Shown here: positions 1 through 8,697 of the stretch, one piece after another
Position numbering within the stretch: position 1 is the first letter of the stretch
How the letters are laid out: every line of letters starts with the position of its first letter
Translations under genes and position numbers: made by a program
NCBI GenBank assembly: GCA_016717705.1
Contig: JADKFD010000025.1
Location: 1 to 64,000, forward strand
From: Rhodanobacteraceae bacterium
GTDB lineage: Bacteria > Pseudomonadota > Gammaproteobacteria > Xanthomonadales > SZUA-5
DNA: 64,000 nt
Direction: 5' to 3'
The notes under the pieces: model-generated
Seen by the model: the letters and a program-made list of their open reading frames with translations, nothing else
Database searches by the model: none
Told to the model about the DNA's origin: nothing

Positions 1-909
1 ACTCATCGCCGGCACGCCGCGCATGTGAATGGCGGGAATCAGATAGAACGGCGAGTCGCCGTAGCTCAAGCCGATCGAAGCGAGCACACCGAGGAACAGC
101 GTGTCCGACAGTGGTCGGTAGTGGATGCCGGTCAGCGACACACGCTGATAGTCGGCGTCGGAACCCAGCGCGTCGGCGAAGAAAGCGACTGTTGCATCGA
201 GATAGTTGCCGCTGCTCGGGGTGAACAGGTTGTCCCGATTGTCGTGTGTGAGGCTGGTGACCAGCGCTGCAGCACGCGAATCGCCCTCAAGATCCGGAAG
301 CTCCGGCAGGCCGGGTGCAATATCGAAGCGCACCTTGGTGTCCGCCAGCGCATAACCGGCGCCAAACCAGGTTTTCGTATCACCGATCTGCCATCTGCCC
401 TGCACCATGCCACCACGTGTATCCAGACCATACTCGCGCGCTGCGGTGCCGACGCCGTAGAACCTGAGGTTGATGCCGGCATCGAAAACCGCCGCCAGGG
501 TTTGCACGCGCCCCTCGTGCCAGTAACGGCTGTCACCCAGCAACACACCGTCGGTGCCGTTGTCGGTGCGCATTCCGGCCACGGCGCTGATGTCCGGACG
601 GTCGCCGCCTTGTCCTTTGTCGATGAATACCAGACCCAGCGCACCACCAAGCCCGACGGCCGGCTCGGTGATCGGGACAAACACCGGCACGAAGCCGTGC
701 GCTTCGTCGAGAAAGCCGCTCAGATCGAAGGCGGCGTCATCGCCCGACCGAAAACGCGAGCCTGTGGCGAATGAGGCTTGCGGGGCGGCAGCCGCGGCGG
801 TCGTTGCCGCGCTCGCCGGAACGCCCGCCAGCACGCCATGCGCAATCGTGAAAGCCGCGAGTGCAAGGGCGCGTGCATGCGGGGCAGAAAACCGGGGATG
901 GCGTGTCAT
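1..909 (-). CDS. Omp85/BamA-like outer-membrane barrel protein (partial, 3' end outside window)
   Basis: The reading frame is open from an ATG at 909 to the window edge (303 codons), so the C-terminus is missing. The N-terminus has a basic start followed by an Ala-rich hydrophobic stretch (residues about 9-40) that reads as a signal peptide. The mature part is rich in short alternating segments. It includes AVGLGGALGLVF, repeated GD-x-R/W-F-G patterns and a NLFTPSSGNYLD motif that resembles the C-terminal surface-antigen (D15/BamA) domain. An outer-membrane beta-barrel of the Omp85 superfamily without visible POTRA repeats is therefore likely, perhaps a small autonomous barrel acting in export. 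No strong Shine-Dalgarno precedes the ATG. It is divergent from pdxH, with only about 80 bp for both promoters. The family call rests on motif memory. Confidence 0.6.
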   Translation of the reverse strand, partial: MTRHPRFSAPHARALALAAFTIAHGVLAGVPASAATTAAAAAPQASFATGSRFRSGDDAAFDLSGFLDEAHGFVPVFVPITEPAVGLGGALGLVFIDKGQGGDRPDISAVAGMRTDNGTDGVLLGDSRYWHEGRVQTLAAVFDAGINLRFYGVGTAAREYGLDTRGGMVQGRWQIGDTKTWFGAGYALADTKVRFDIAPGLPELPDLEGDSRAAALVTSLTHDNRDNLFTPSSGNYLDATVAFFADALGSDADYQRVSLTGIHYRPLSDTLFLGVLASIGLSYGDSPFYLIPAIHMRGVPAMS

Positions 910-988
910 GCAAGCCAGTCTACGCGGCACAATGTCGGGGTCAACGCACGGCGCACCCGAGGTGGTAACAAATGGCCGCAACAGCCGC

Positions 989-1621
989 ATGAACATCGCC
1001 GACCTGCGCATGAGCTACGAGCGCGACCAACTGGACGAATCCGAGTCGGCGGGCGATCCCATGGCGCAATTTGCGCACTGGCTGGACCAGGCCCTGCATG
1101 CCGAACTGACCGAGCCGAACGCGATGACGCTGGCCACCGTGGGTGCCGATGGTCGACCGTCCACGCGGATCGTGCTGATCAAGGGCTACGACGCGCAGGG
1201 CATCGTCTGGTACAGCAATTACCAGAGCCGCAAGGCGCTCGAACTGGCCCACCAGCCGTTCGCCGCACTGCAGTTTCACTGGGTGGAACTGCAGCGCGTG
1301 GTGCGCATTGAAGGTCGGGTGGCAAAGACCAGCGACGCGGAATCCGATGCCTACTACGCCACGCGGCCGCTCGATTCACGCCTGGGCGCCTGGGCCTCAC
1401 CACAGAGCCAGGTCATCCACTCGCGCGCGGTGCTGCTGGCCGGCGTCGCCAAGGCGGCAGCACGCTACGCCCTGCACCCACCACGCCCGCCGCACTGGGG
1501 TGGCTATCGCCTGGTGCCGGATCGCTGGGAGTTCTGGCAAGGGCGCAAGAGCCGTTTGCACGACCGCTTGCGCTATCGGCTGGAGAATGGCGTCTGGATC
1601 AGGGAACGGCTGGCGCCCTGA
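989..1621 (+). CDS. pdxH: pyridoxamine/pyridoxine 5'-phosphate oxidase
   Basis: PdxH is the FMN-dependent cytoplasmic enzyme that oxidises pyridoxine or pyridoxamine 5'-phosphate to pyridoxal 5'-phosphate, the last step of B6 salvage and synthesis. The 210-residue product has the family's usual length and order of motifs. These are the N-terminal RMSYERDQLDE, the FMN-binding MTLATVGADGRPSTRIVLIK segment (residues about 45-65), YSNYQSRKA, and the C-terminal substrate-binding end WEFWQGRKSRLHDRL with the closing RLAP. The ATG at 989 is chosen because it places the conserved MNIADLR start correctly; the frame remains open upstream but carries no homology. It is divergent from the barrel gene and followed by a dispersed repeat. 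No operon partner is visible. Confidence 0.96.
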   Translation: MNIADLRMSYERDQLDESESAGDPMAQFAHWLDQALHAELTEPNAMTLATVGADGRPSTRIVLIKGYDAQGIVWYSNYQSRKALELAHQPFAALQFHWVELQRVVRIEGRVAKTSDAESDAYYATRPLDSRLGAWASPQSQVIHSRAVLLAGVAKAAARYALHPPRPPHWGGYRLVPDRWEFWQGRKSRLHDRLRYRLENGVWIRERLAP

Positions 1622-1654
1622 GCATGCTGCGTTGGCCGGGCAAGAAAGCCGAGC

Positions 1655-1710
1655 AGAATGCGGTGAGCGCAGCGACCGCATGACTCGATCGGAACCGATG
1701 CGGTTCACCC
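1655..1710. repeat. dispersed extragenic repeat, family A copy
   Basis: This copy lies between pdxH and the caspase gene. It contains ATGCGGTGAGCGCAGCGA followed by a second, inverted ATGCGGTTC unit. The same core (GATGCGGTTCGCTGCGCTCA or its complement) recurs in at least six other gaps of this window, always outside genes. Each unit is itself a partial palindrome (TGAGCGCAGCGA against TCGCTGCGCTCA). Confidence 0.75.
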
Positions 1711-1812
1711 TTCCTTCTACGCTCGCTGAAGTTGGCGATCGTCGGACCTGCTGGGCAAAGCACTCCGCAATTGCCAGACTGAGCGCTCGGAACGAGCCGA
1801 TGCGGAGTCAGC

Positions 1813-4800
1813 GTGCCACAAGCTCTGGAGTGCCACGCGCTGGTCATCGGCATCAATGCCTACAGCAGCGGCATCGCGCCACTGCAGAGTGCGGTTGGCG
1901 ACGCGCAAGCGGTCGCCGCGCTGCTGCAATCGGAGCACGCCTATGCGGTGACCTGCCTGACCGATGCGGCGGCCTCGGGCAGCGCCATTCGTGCCTGTCT
2001 TGAGGATGCCGCAGGCCGGCTGTCCGCCGAGAGCGCGTTTCTGCTCTATTTCGGCGGTCACGGCGTGGCGCTGGGCGATGGCAGCGCAGGTCCGCAAGGC
2101 TATCTGCTGCCGCACGACGCGCGCGCCGCCGAGGTCGCCAGCTGGCTATCGATGGAGACCTTGCGGCAAGCGCTGGAAGCGCTGCCCTGCCGCCACATGC
2201 TGGTGGTTCTGGACTGCTGTTTTGCCGGCGCCTTTCGTTGGGCCAGCGCGCGCGACGCCACCTTCGCCGGCCCGCTCTACGACAGCCAGCTCGCCCGCTA
2301 TCTGGGCGGGGACGCCTGGCAGGCGCTGACCTCTGCCGCGCACGATCAGCGTGCGGCAGACATTGCGCCGGGCGCACGCAACACGCGCGACCACGCTGGC
2401 GGTGCGCAACATTCGCCGTTTGCCGCCGCCTTTCTGCGCGGCCTGTCCGGGGCGGCCGATTCGGCGCGCGGTGGCCATGCGCAAGATGGCGTGATCACTG
2501 CGACCGAGCTGCATCAGTTCCTGTTCGAAGAACTGATGCCGGCCACTGCCGAGTCGCGCCAGACGCCGGGCATCTGGCCGCTGCGTCCGGACAACGCCGG
2601 CGAGTTCATTTTCCTGAATCCGCGCGCGGCGCTGAACACCCTGCCCGACCCGCCATTGGACGACCGCAACAACCCGTGGCTGGGCTTGCGCACCTATTCG
2701 GCCAGCGAGGCCGGGCTGTTCTTCGGCCGGCGCCGGGTGGTCGATGCCCTGCTCAAACGTGTGCTCGATCCGAGAGGCCCTGCGCTGCTGGTGGTGGTCG
2801 GTGCCTCGGGCACCGGCAAGTCGAGCGTGGTCAAGGCCGGTTTGCTGCCGCAGCTTGCGGCGGCGACGGCGGCGCGCAGTGCAGGTACCCGGGGCTGGAC
2901 ACTGATCGAGGTCGCGCGCCTGGGCGCGAACCCGCAAGTGCAACTGGATGCGGCGCTGCGTGATCTGCCGCCGGACGCGGCCGGCGCACGTCCGTTGCTG
3001 CTGTTCGACCAGTTCGAGGAGCTCTACACCCAGTGCGTCGATGCGGCGGCCCGCAGTGCCTTCCTGCAACGTCTGCGCGCGTTGCTGGACCAGGCCGATG
3101 GGCCGCTGATCGTGCTCACACTGCGCTCGGACTTCGAGCCACGCCTGGCTGGATCGGAGTACATGGCCGAACTGCTGCCACGCGCGCGCTTCCTGGTGCC
3201 CGCCTTCAGTTCGGCGGAATTGCGCGAAATCATCGAGGGGCCAGCGGCAGCCAAGGCCTTGTACTTCGAGCCGGCGGCATTGGTCGGTCAGTTGCTCGAC
3301 GAGATCGAAGCCACCCCCGGCGCGCTGCCACTGCTGTCCTTTGCGCTGGCGGAGATGTATCGCCACGCCCAGGTCCGGCGGCGGCAGAGCGGTGCCGTCG
3401 ATCGCAGCCTGACCCTGGCCGATTACCAGGCCACTGGCGGCGTGATCGGCGGCCTGCATCGGCGCGCCAGTTCGCTGCTCGAACAAGCCGACAGCAAGGC
3501 GCAACAGACCATTCGGCGCGTATTCCTGCGCATGGTCGCTCAGGACGGCGCGCGGCTGGCGCGCCGCCGTGTGCATCGCTCGGAACTCGAATACCCGGCG
3601 CTCGACGAGCAGCAGCGCGTGCAGCAGGTGATCGACGGCTATGTCGAAGCGCGCCTTTTGGTCGCCGACGGCGACACCATCGAGCCGGCGCACGACTCCC
3701 TGGTCGTGGCCTGGGAAAAGCTGCAGGACTGGCTGGTCGCCAGCGGCTCGCAGGAATTGCAGCGGGCCCTGTGGCGCGATGCCTGCGATTGGAAAGCTCA
3801 CGCGATGGACGCCGGCCTGTTGTGGGACGGCGACCCGCGGCTGCCGCAGGCGGAAGCCGGCATCGGCGAATGCAATTCCCTGGAGCAGGCCTTCGTCCGC
3901 GCCGGCAGTCGCCGCCGCAAGTGGCGCCGCGGGCTGCTCGCCGGGATCGTGCTGGCGGTGATATCGGCCTTGTCCTTCGCCACCTGGTATGCGCTGGATC
4001 GCGCCGCCGACGCCGTGCGCCAGACCGGGATCGCGGAGCAGCAGACCAAGGTAGCCGAGCAGCAGACGGCGATCGCCCAGGAGCAACTGGCGCAAGCGCG
4101 TTACGCCAACGGCAAGGCCACGCTGGAGCAGGCGCGGGTGCGACTGCAGAACCTGGACTATTTCACCGCGGCGCAGCTTGCCGCGATTGTCATCGGTTTT
4201 CGCGGATACGGCGCCGACGACGCGGCGGCCGCGCAACACGATTCCCCGGGACTGATCGCACCGGACAAGCCCGAGTACGACGAACTGATCAACGTCCTCA
4301 GCGAAGCCAGTCTGTTTTCCGTGCGACCGGTGGCCTGGCGCGCTTTGGGCCGCGCCCGGTTCAGTGCCGACGGCAATGCGCTGGCGGGTCTGGGGCAGTC
4401 CGGCAAGCTCGAAATCCGACGTTTCAAGCAGCAGCAGCTCATCGAGCTTGCGCTTCCGGCCGGGCTGGAAGCGATCGACATCGCGCTCAACCCAGACGGT
4501 TCGCTGGTGGCGGCGCTGACCGATGCTGCGATCTATTGGTGGCAGATCGACGCCACCGGACAGGCGTCGGCCGCCGCGATTCTGGCGGTACCGGCAGATC
4601 AACGCCTGACCAGCGTGGTCTTCGATCCGCAGCACCAACGGCTGGCTGCCGCCGGCAACGCGGTCGTGCTGCTTTGGGACCTGGCGTCACCGGCGACGCC
4701 ACCACTGAGCTATGACGGCGTCGAGCATTTCTCGCAGCGGAGCCTGATCTTCCTGCCCGATGGCGCGGGCCTGGTATCGGGTGGCTGGCACAACCAGATC

Positions 4801-5907
4801 CAGCAACTGGACATTGCCAAACGCCGGGGTGCGCCCGCGGTGATCGCGCCCGGACGCTCGCTCGGGCCGGACTGGAGCTGGGATCGCTGGACGGAGAACG
4901 TGCAGAAGGGTGACCACGTGACCGCACTGGCGATCACCGCCGATGGTCAGCGCCTGGCTGTGGTCAGCGCCAATCAGTTGCTGGTGGGAGAACTCAAAGG
5001 CCAGCAGGTCCACTACGAGAAGGAGCATTACTTCGAGACGCGCTTGCAGATCGACAGCATGGCCCTGGCGCCGGATGGACGCCGGGTGGCGATCGCCAGC
5101 GCTGACGAGGTGGTGATTCTGTCCTTCCCCGAATTGACGCCACTGGCCACGCTGGAGCCGCTCAGCTTCAGCGCCCGTCCCGACCCGGGCGCGCATTTCG
5201 CCAACTACGGCTCGCAGCCGGCCGGCGGGAGCATCCAGCGCATGAGCTTCGGCGCCGACGGCACGCTGTTGGCACTCGCGAGCGACACCGCGGTGGAGTT
5301 TCGCGATGTGTCCTCGCTTGAGAATGACCCGTACAAGGTCGAAGAAGCCGCCTTCCCCGACTTGAGCACGCCGGCCAGCAATCTTGCCGAGTTGCGGCAA
5401 CTGCTCGACAGCGGCCGCTTCGATGTCGCCGCGAAGGTGAAGGCACTGGCTTCGGTGACGATAGACAGCGCCGCGATGCGGGTCGATGACGATCCTCAGG
5501 GCGATGGCTTGAGTATTTCCTTCGGCGAAACCAGCGGCAGCGTGTTGCTCACCTTGCAACCGCCCCAGGGAAAGTTGCTGGCGCTCGGCCTGTCGCGATT
5601 CGACAGCAACCTCCTGGACGGTCCCGGCGGAATCATCGACGTGTACGAGACCGCGTCTGGTCGCAAACTGATGCGGATTCCACTACCCGACACGGCATGG
5701 GGCCTGGATCGCTTCCGTTACAGTGCGGACGGCACGCAACTGCTGTGGTGGTCGTCGAACTTCGACGGCTACTTCGACTCGGCCTATGCCATGCCCGCGG
5801 CGATGCCGGATCTCACGGTCTACGCCACCAAGGCCGCGTGCCTGGCGCCGGTCAATCTGCCGCTGGCCAGTCCATGGGGCGGCAGCAAGCTGCTCGATTG
5901 CCCGTAA
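1813..5907 (+). CDS. caspase-like peptidase C14 - nSTAND NTPase - WD40-type repeat protein, membrane-spanning
   Basis: The 1,364-residue product has three parts. Residues about 5-225 are a caspase fold with the catalytic pair His83 (YFGGHG) and Cys136 (LDCCFAG). Residues about 285-620 are a novel-STAND type NTPase, opening with NPWLGLRTYSASEAGLFFGR, with Walker A GASGTGKS at 330-337 and Walker B LLLFDQFEEL around Asp399. A hydrophobic helix (about 707-729) and a short Gln-rich coiled coil follow. From about 830 to the end there is a beta-propeller-like region of WD40-type blades. Known relatives are STAND signal-transduction ATPases in which the propeller senses a ligand, the NTPase oligomerises and the protease is the effector; that role here is inferred. 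The GTG start is preceded by GGAG five bases upstream, and the caspase strand begins at once. The gene is convergent with a small membrane-protein gene. Confidence 0.88.
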   Translation: MPQALECHALVIGINAYSSGIAPLQSAVGDAQAVAALLQSEHAYAVTCLTDAAASGSAIRACLEDAAGRLSAESAFLLYFGGHGVALGDGSAGPQGYLLPHDARAAEVASWLSMETLRQALEALPCRHMLVVLDCCFAGAFRWASARDATFAGPLYDSQLARYLGGDAWQALTSAAHDQRAADIAPGARNTRDHAGGAQHSPFAAAFLRGLSGAADSARGGHAQDGVITATELHQFLFEELMPATAESRQTPGIWPLRPDNAGEFIFLNPRAALNTLPDPPLDDRNNPWLGLRTYSASEAGLFFGRRRVVDALLKRVLDPRGPALLVVVGASGTGKSSVVKAGLLPQLAAATAARSAGTRGWTLIEVARLGANPQVQLDAALRDLPPDAAGARPLLLFDQFEELYTQCVDAAARSAFLQRLRALLDQADGPLIVLTLRSDFEPRLAGSEYMAELLPRARFLVPAFSSAELREIIEGPAAAKALYFEPAALVGQLLDEIEATPGALPLLSFALAEMYRHAQVRRRQSGAVDRSLTLADYQATGGVIGGLHRRASSLLEQADSKAQQTIRRVFLRMVAQDGARLARRRVHRSELEYPALDEQQRVQQVIDGYVEARLLVADGDTIEPAHDSLVVAWEKLQDWLVASGSQELQRALWRDACDWKAHAMDAGLLWDGDPRLPQAEAGIGECNSLEQAFVRAGSRRRKWRRGLLAGIVLAVISALSFATWYALDRAADAVRQTGIAEQQTKVAEQQTAIAQEQLAQARYANGKATLEQARVRLQNLDYFTAAQLAAIVIGFRGYGADDAAAAQHDSPGLIAPDKPEYDELINVLSEASLFSVRPVAWRALGRARFSADGNALAGLGQSGKLEIRRFKQQQLIELALPAGLEAIDIALNPDGSLVAALTDAAIYWWQIDATGQASAAAILAVPADQRLTSVVFDPQHQRLAAAGNAVVLLWDLASPATPPLSYDGVEHFSQRSLIFLPDGAGLVSGGWHNQIQQLDIAKRRGAPAVIAPGRSLGPDWSWDRWTENVQKGDHVTALAITADGQRLAVVSANQLLVGELKGQQVHYEKEHYFETRLQIDSMALAPDGRRVAIASADEVVILSFPELTPLATLEPLSFSARPDPGAHFANYGSQPAGGSIQRMSFGADGTLLALASDTAVEFRDVSSLENDPYKVEEAAFPDLSTPASNLAELRQLLDSGRFDVAAKVKALASVTIDSAAMRVDDDPQGDGLSISFGETSGSVLLTLQPPQGKLLALGLSRFDSNLLDGPGGIIDVYETASGRKLMRIPLPDTAWGLDRFRYSADGTQLLWWSSNFDGYFDSAYAMPAAMPDLTVYATKAACLAPVNLPLASPWGGSKLLDCP

Positions 5908-5940
5908 TCGATGCGGTTCGTTCCACTCAGCGCATCCTAC
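5906..5940. repeat. dispersed extragenic repeat, family A copy
   Basis: A copy of the ATCGATGCGGTTCGTT...GCATCCTAC core fills the whole 30-base gap between the convergent caspase-nSTAND gene and the small membrane-protein gene. It overlaps both stop codons by a few bases. Its position suggests a bidirectional 3'-end element. Confidence 0.7.
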
Positions 5941-6401
5941 CTGGGCTTGGGTCGTCGGGTCGCCGACGCTTCCAGCGGAATCTTCGGGGCGATGAAGGTG
6001 AAAGCGACCAGCATCAGGCCGGCGTAGGTGCCGTTGTACCAGGGCTGCTGGTCGAAGGGCACGCCGATGGTGAAGGCCCAGACGCAGAAGGACAGCACGC
6101 TCAACATGAGCTGGCGCGTGTGTTCGACCTTCAGCGTCACCCGCAGGTAGAACCAGGTCGCGGCGATGCCGAACACGAACACCAGCCAGGGCACGAAGGG
6201 TGCGACTTCATCCTTGGAGTGCTTGAGGATGGTGACCATCGACAGATAGACGCCGATGACTTCGCCGGGAATCAGTTTCAGCAACTTGTCGGAATAGTTG
6301 TCGCCGCCGGCTGCGGGCGCTGCCTTGACGTCTTGATCCGGTCCGGCGCGGGTACCCACCTGGTTTGCAGTCGCTGTCGCCGTCACGATCTGACGTCCCA
6401 T
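5937..6401 (-). CDS. small four-helix membrane protein of unknown function beside two caspases
   Basis: The 154-residue product starts with a hydrophilic, Thr/Ala-rich tail (residues 1-38). A KLLKLIPGEVIGVYLSM segment follows, then four hydrophobic helices (about 40-60, 69-88, 96-115 and 124-142) and a basic RRPKPR end. I do not recognise a named family. The Pro-Gly-Glu-Val entry into the first helix resembles small membrane proteins I have seen near STAND or caspase genes, but that is memory, not a match. A clear AAGGAGAG Shine-Dalgarno lies 7-8 bases before the ATG at 6401. It is downstream of, and co-directional with, the second caspase gene (gap about 170 bp), and its 3' end meets the caspase-nSTAND gene. 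A membrane effector or membrane anchor of the locus is a reasonable but unproven guess. Confidence 0.75.
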   Translation of the reverse strand: MGRQIVTATATANQVGTRAGPDQDVKAAPAAGGDNYSDKLLKLIPGEVIGVYLSMVTILKHSKDEVAPFVPWLVFVFGIAATWFYLRVTLKVEHTRQLMLSVLSFCVWAFTIGVPFDQQPWYNGTYAGLMLVAFTFIAPKIPLEASATRRPKPR

Positions 6402-6506
6402 CGATGACTCTCCTTGCTCGCGTCGCCGACATCATGGGGGAATCGAATGCGCCCTCCAGTGGTAAATGCAAGGAACGATGTTGCTCGGGCCGCCTGGCCG
6501 GCCGCC

Positions 6507-6563
6507 ATCGATGCGGTTCGTTGCACTCACCACATCCTACTCGGCTCCTCGCGATCGATGCTA
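6507..6563. repeat. dispersed extragenic repeat, family A copy with partial second unit
   Basis: The core ATCGATGCGGTTCGTTGCAC...CACATCCTAC is followed by a degenerate second unit beginning GATCGATGC. It fills much of the gap between the second caspase gene and the small membrane-protein gene on the minus strand. Confidence 0.7.
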
Positions 6564-6570
6564 CTCAAGG

Positions 6571-8541
6571 TCAAAGGATGAGATCGAACGGACGATTGAC
6601 CGCACGCCAGTCCTCGCCCGGCTCAGGCTCGGTGTCGATCACGGCATCGCGGGTCGGCGGCCCCTGGTAGGCGGCAGCGAACAACTGCTGCAAGCGTGAG
6701 CGCGGGCCCGCTGCGGAGCGCGTACCGGCCTGTTGCAGCCAGGAAAAATCGGCTTCGTTGGTGGTGATGAAGGCCTTGAAGGTCTCGCTGCCGCGATCGG
6801 CGGCAAAGCCTGCCGGCAGCCCGAGGCGGATGCGCCGCGTGCCGCTGCCGATGCGCAGGGTCTTGCCGGCCTCGACGAACTCGCTGGTCTTGTTGGGTGG
6901 GTACAGCAGCTGGATCTTGCCGCTGAGTCCGAAATCGAGAACGCTGACGAATACCGGCCGCGCTTCGCGATTGACGACTTCGAAGGCGATGCAGTCGCCG
7001 GTCTTGAACACTTCGTTGGCGCCGTTGGCGAGTTGCCAGCCGCCAGCGCCGTCTTCGCGGTAGAGATTGAAATCGACCGCCAATGCGGATGCCGGGTTGT
7101 CCAGGGTCAGCGCATTGCGATAGCGCGCCAGCGTTTCCAGATTGGCCAGCAGCGTGGCGCTGATCTCCGGCTCGTCCTCGCTGCGCAGCGGCATCACCGG
7201 CGCGCCGGAGCGATCGACGATCGCCCAAGTTGGCTGCGCGATCTGCTGCAACTGCGGCAGCGGATCGCCGCTGCCGGCGCTCTGCCGTGGGGCCAGCAGG
7301 CAGGCCTTGAGGTCGGCCGCATCCATGCTGTCTGCCACCGCCAGCAACAGCGACTGCGCGATGGCGCCCGCCAGTTGTGAACGCGCCTCTTCGGGCAGGC
7401 TGCCAAGCTCGATCTTCAAACGGAAATGCCCGAGCGCCGGCAGCACTTCCACGCAGCGCGCACCGGGTACCACGGCGGCCTGCGACGACAGCAGTTTCGC
7501 TTCGGACTGCAGCGCGCCGACGCTGTCGATCTCGATGCTCGCCAATGGCGTGCTTGACGCCGGATCCTTGGTTGCCGGCGGATACACCGCCCAACGCGAG
7601 CCGCGCCGCAGGCCATGGGCAGCGCCGCCGCTCAAGACGATGCGATCGTCGGCGACAGCCGCCACCAGCACGTAGCGGAAACTGGCGATGTCGGTGCCGC
7701 CGTACAAGGCGCGATCGAGCGCGCCCTCGATCTGCGGGTGCTGATCGGGAAAGCGCGTACTGACCTTGATGCGCGCCGAATCGAAGATGTCGCGATAGGT
7801 GGTGCCCGGCTGCGCCGCCACCATGGCACTCACCAGGAAGTGCGTCAGCGCGCCGTTGCGCACCGTCGCACCGGCCTGCTCGTCGATGAACTCGTGCGCC
7901 AGTTCGTTGTTGCGACAGCCGGACATGACCACATAGGCGTCGCTCAACGCCAGCCAGTTTCCGCTCGAACCGGCATCGCGCGATCCGAACCGGGTGGGTA
8001 TGGGAAGTCGGTCGCGATCCACGCCCATGTCCGCCAGTGAACGCAGGTCATCCGGCGCGCTGCGCGCCTGGGCGGCGAACGGGTCGCGGGTGATGGTGCC
8101 CGAATGGCAGCAATCGAAGACCAGACTGAGGGCGCGGGTTTTCGCCGACAGGCGAGCCAGCCAGGCGTTGATTTCGTGGTCGACGATGTCGAGGTTGGGC
8201 AGCGGGTCGCGGCCGCTGTCCTGCGGCATGATCGTGCTGTCCTTGCCTGAGCCTTCCTCCGGCGAGACCGAGGTGCGCCGCGAGCCATGACCGCTGAAGT
8301 GGAAAGCCACGACATCGTCTGGCCCAACCACTGCCACCAATCGCTCCATCTCGGCGAGGATGCGCTCGCGGGTGGCCTCTTCGTTGTGCAACGAGACCAT
8401 GTCGGCGTCGGCAAAACCGAAGTGCTCGCCGAGCACCTGGCGCACCAGCCTGGCGTCGTTGACGCAGCCTCTGAGCTGGTACTGGGCTTCGAGATTGACG
8501 TAGGTGTCGATGCCGATGATCAAGGCATGCTTTTGCGGCAT
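6571..8541 (-). CDS. caspase-like peptidase C14 with C-terminal DUF4384-like domain
   Basis: The product is 656 residues from the ATG at 8541, chosen because GAGGA lies six bases upstream; an ATG at 8568 has no such signal. Residues 1-270 are a metacaspase-type peptidase: HALIIGIDTY first strand, His85 in HFSGHGS and Cys145 in FDCCHSG. The middle (about 270-480) is a soluble linker region with no motif I can name. Residues about 490-600 (DGAGGWQLANG, FKTGDCIAFEV, GKIQLLYPP) match the DUF4384 beta-sandwich often attached to bacterial caspases. There is no signal peptide or membrane helix, so it is cytoplasmic unless recruited. The gene sits between a TRPGPPD-repeat gene upstream and a four-helix membrane gene downstream on the same strand. 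Orthocaspases usually cut after Arg or Lys; the preference here cannot be read from the sequence. Confidence 0.87.
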   Translation of the reverse strand: MPQKHALIIGIDTYVNLEAQYQLRGCVNDARLVRQVLGEHFGFADADMVSLHNEEATRERILAEMERLVAVVGPDDVVAFHFSGHGSRRTSVSPEEGSGKDSTIMPQDSGRDPLPNLDIVDHEINAWLARLSAKTRALSLVFDCCHSGTITRDPFAAQARSAPDDLRSLADMGVDRDRLPIPTRFGSRDAGSSGNWLALSDAYVVMSGCRNNELAHEFIDEQAGATVRNGALTHFLVSAMVAAQPGTTYRDIFDSARIKVSTRFPDQHPQIEGALDRALYGGTDIASFRYVLVAAVADDRIVLSGGAAHGLRRGSRWAVYPPATKDPASSTPLASIEIDSVGALQSEAKLLSSQAAVVPGARCVEVLPALGHFRLKIELGSLPEEARSQLAGAIAQSLLLAVADSMDAADLKACLLAPRQSAGSGDPLPQLQQIAQPTWAIVDRSGAPVMPLRSEDEPEISATLLANLETLARYRNALTLDNPASALAVDFNLYREDGAGGWQLANGANEVFKTGDCIAFEVVNREARPVFVSVLDFGLSGKIQLLYPPNKTSEFVEAGKTLRIGSGTRRIRLGLPAGFAADRGSETFKAFITTNEADFSWLQQAGTRSAAGPRSRLQQLFAAAYQGPPTRDAVIDTEPEPGEDWRAVNRPFDLIL

Positions 8542-8569
8542 GGGTGTCCTCGTGATGCTGGTGCGCATG

Positions 8570-8697
8570 CGCCCGAGCTCCGGTCGCGTCGGCGGCCGCG
8601 GATCTTGCGACTACGGCGCGCCGCAACAGCGCCGGGCGTCGCGCGTATCCAACGCGGGGCGCTGACGGACCGCGAGGACGCGCGTACCCGGCCTACC
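8570..8697. repeat. dispersed extragenic repeat, family B copy
   Basis: The gap upstream of the second caspase contains AGCGCCGGGCG, CGCGCGTA and a terminal GCGCGTACCCGGCCTAC. These blocks recur, in the same order, at about 18.42-18.6 kb and in part at about 33.07-33.22 kb. It is a composite, GC-rich intergenic element of unknown function. Confidence 0.5.
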
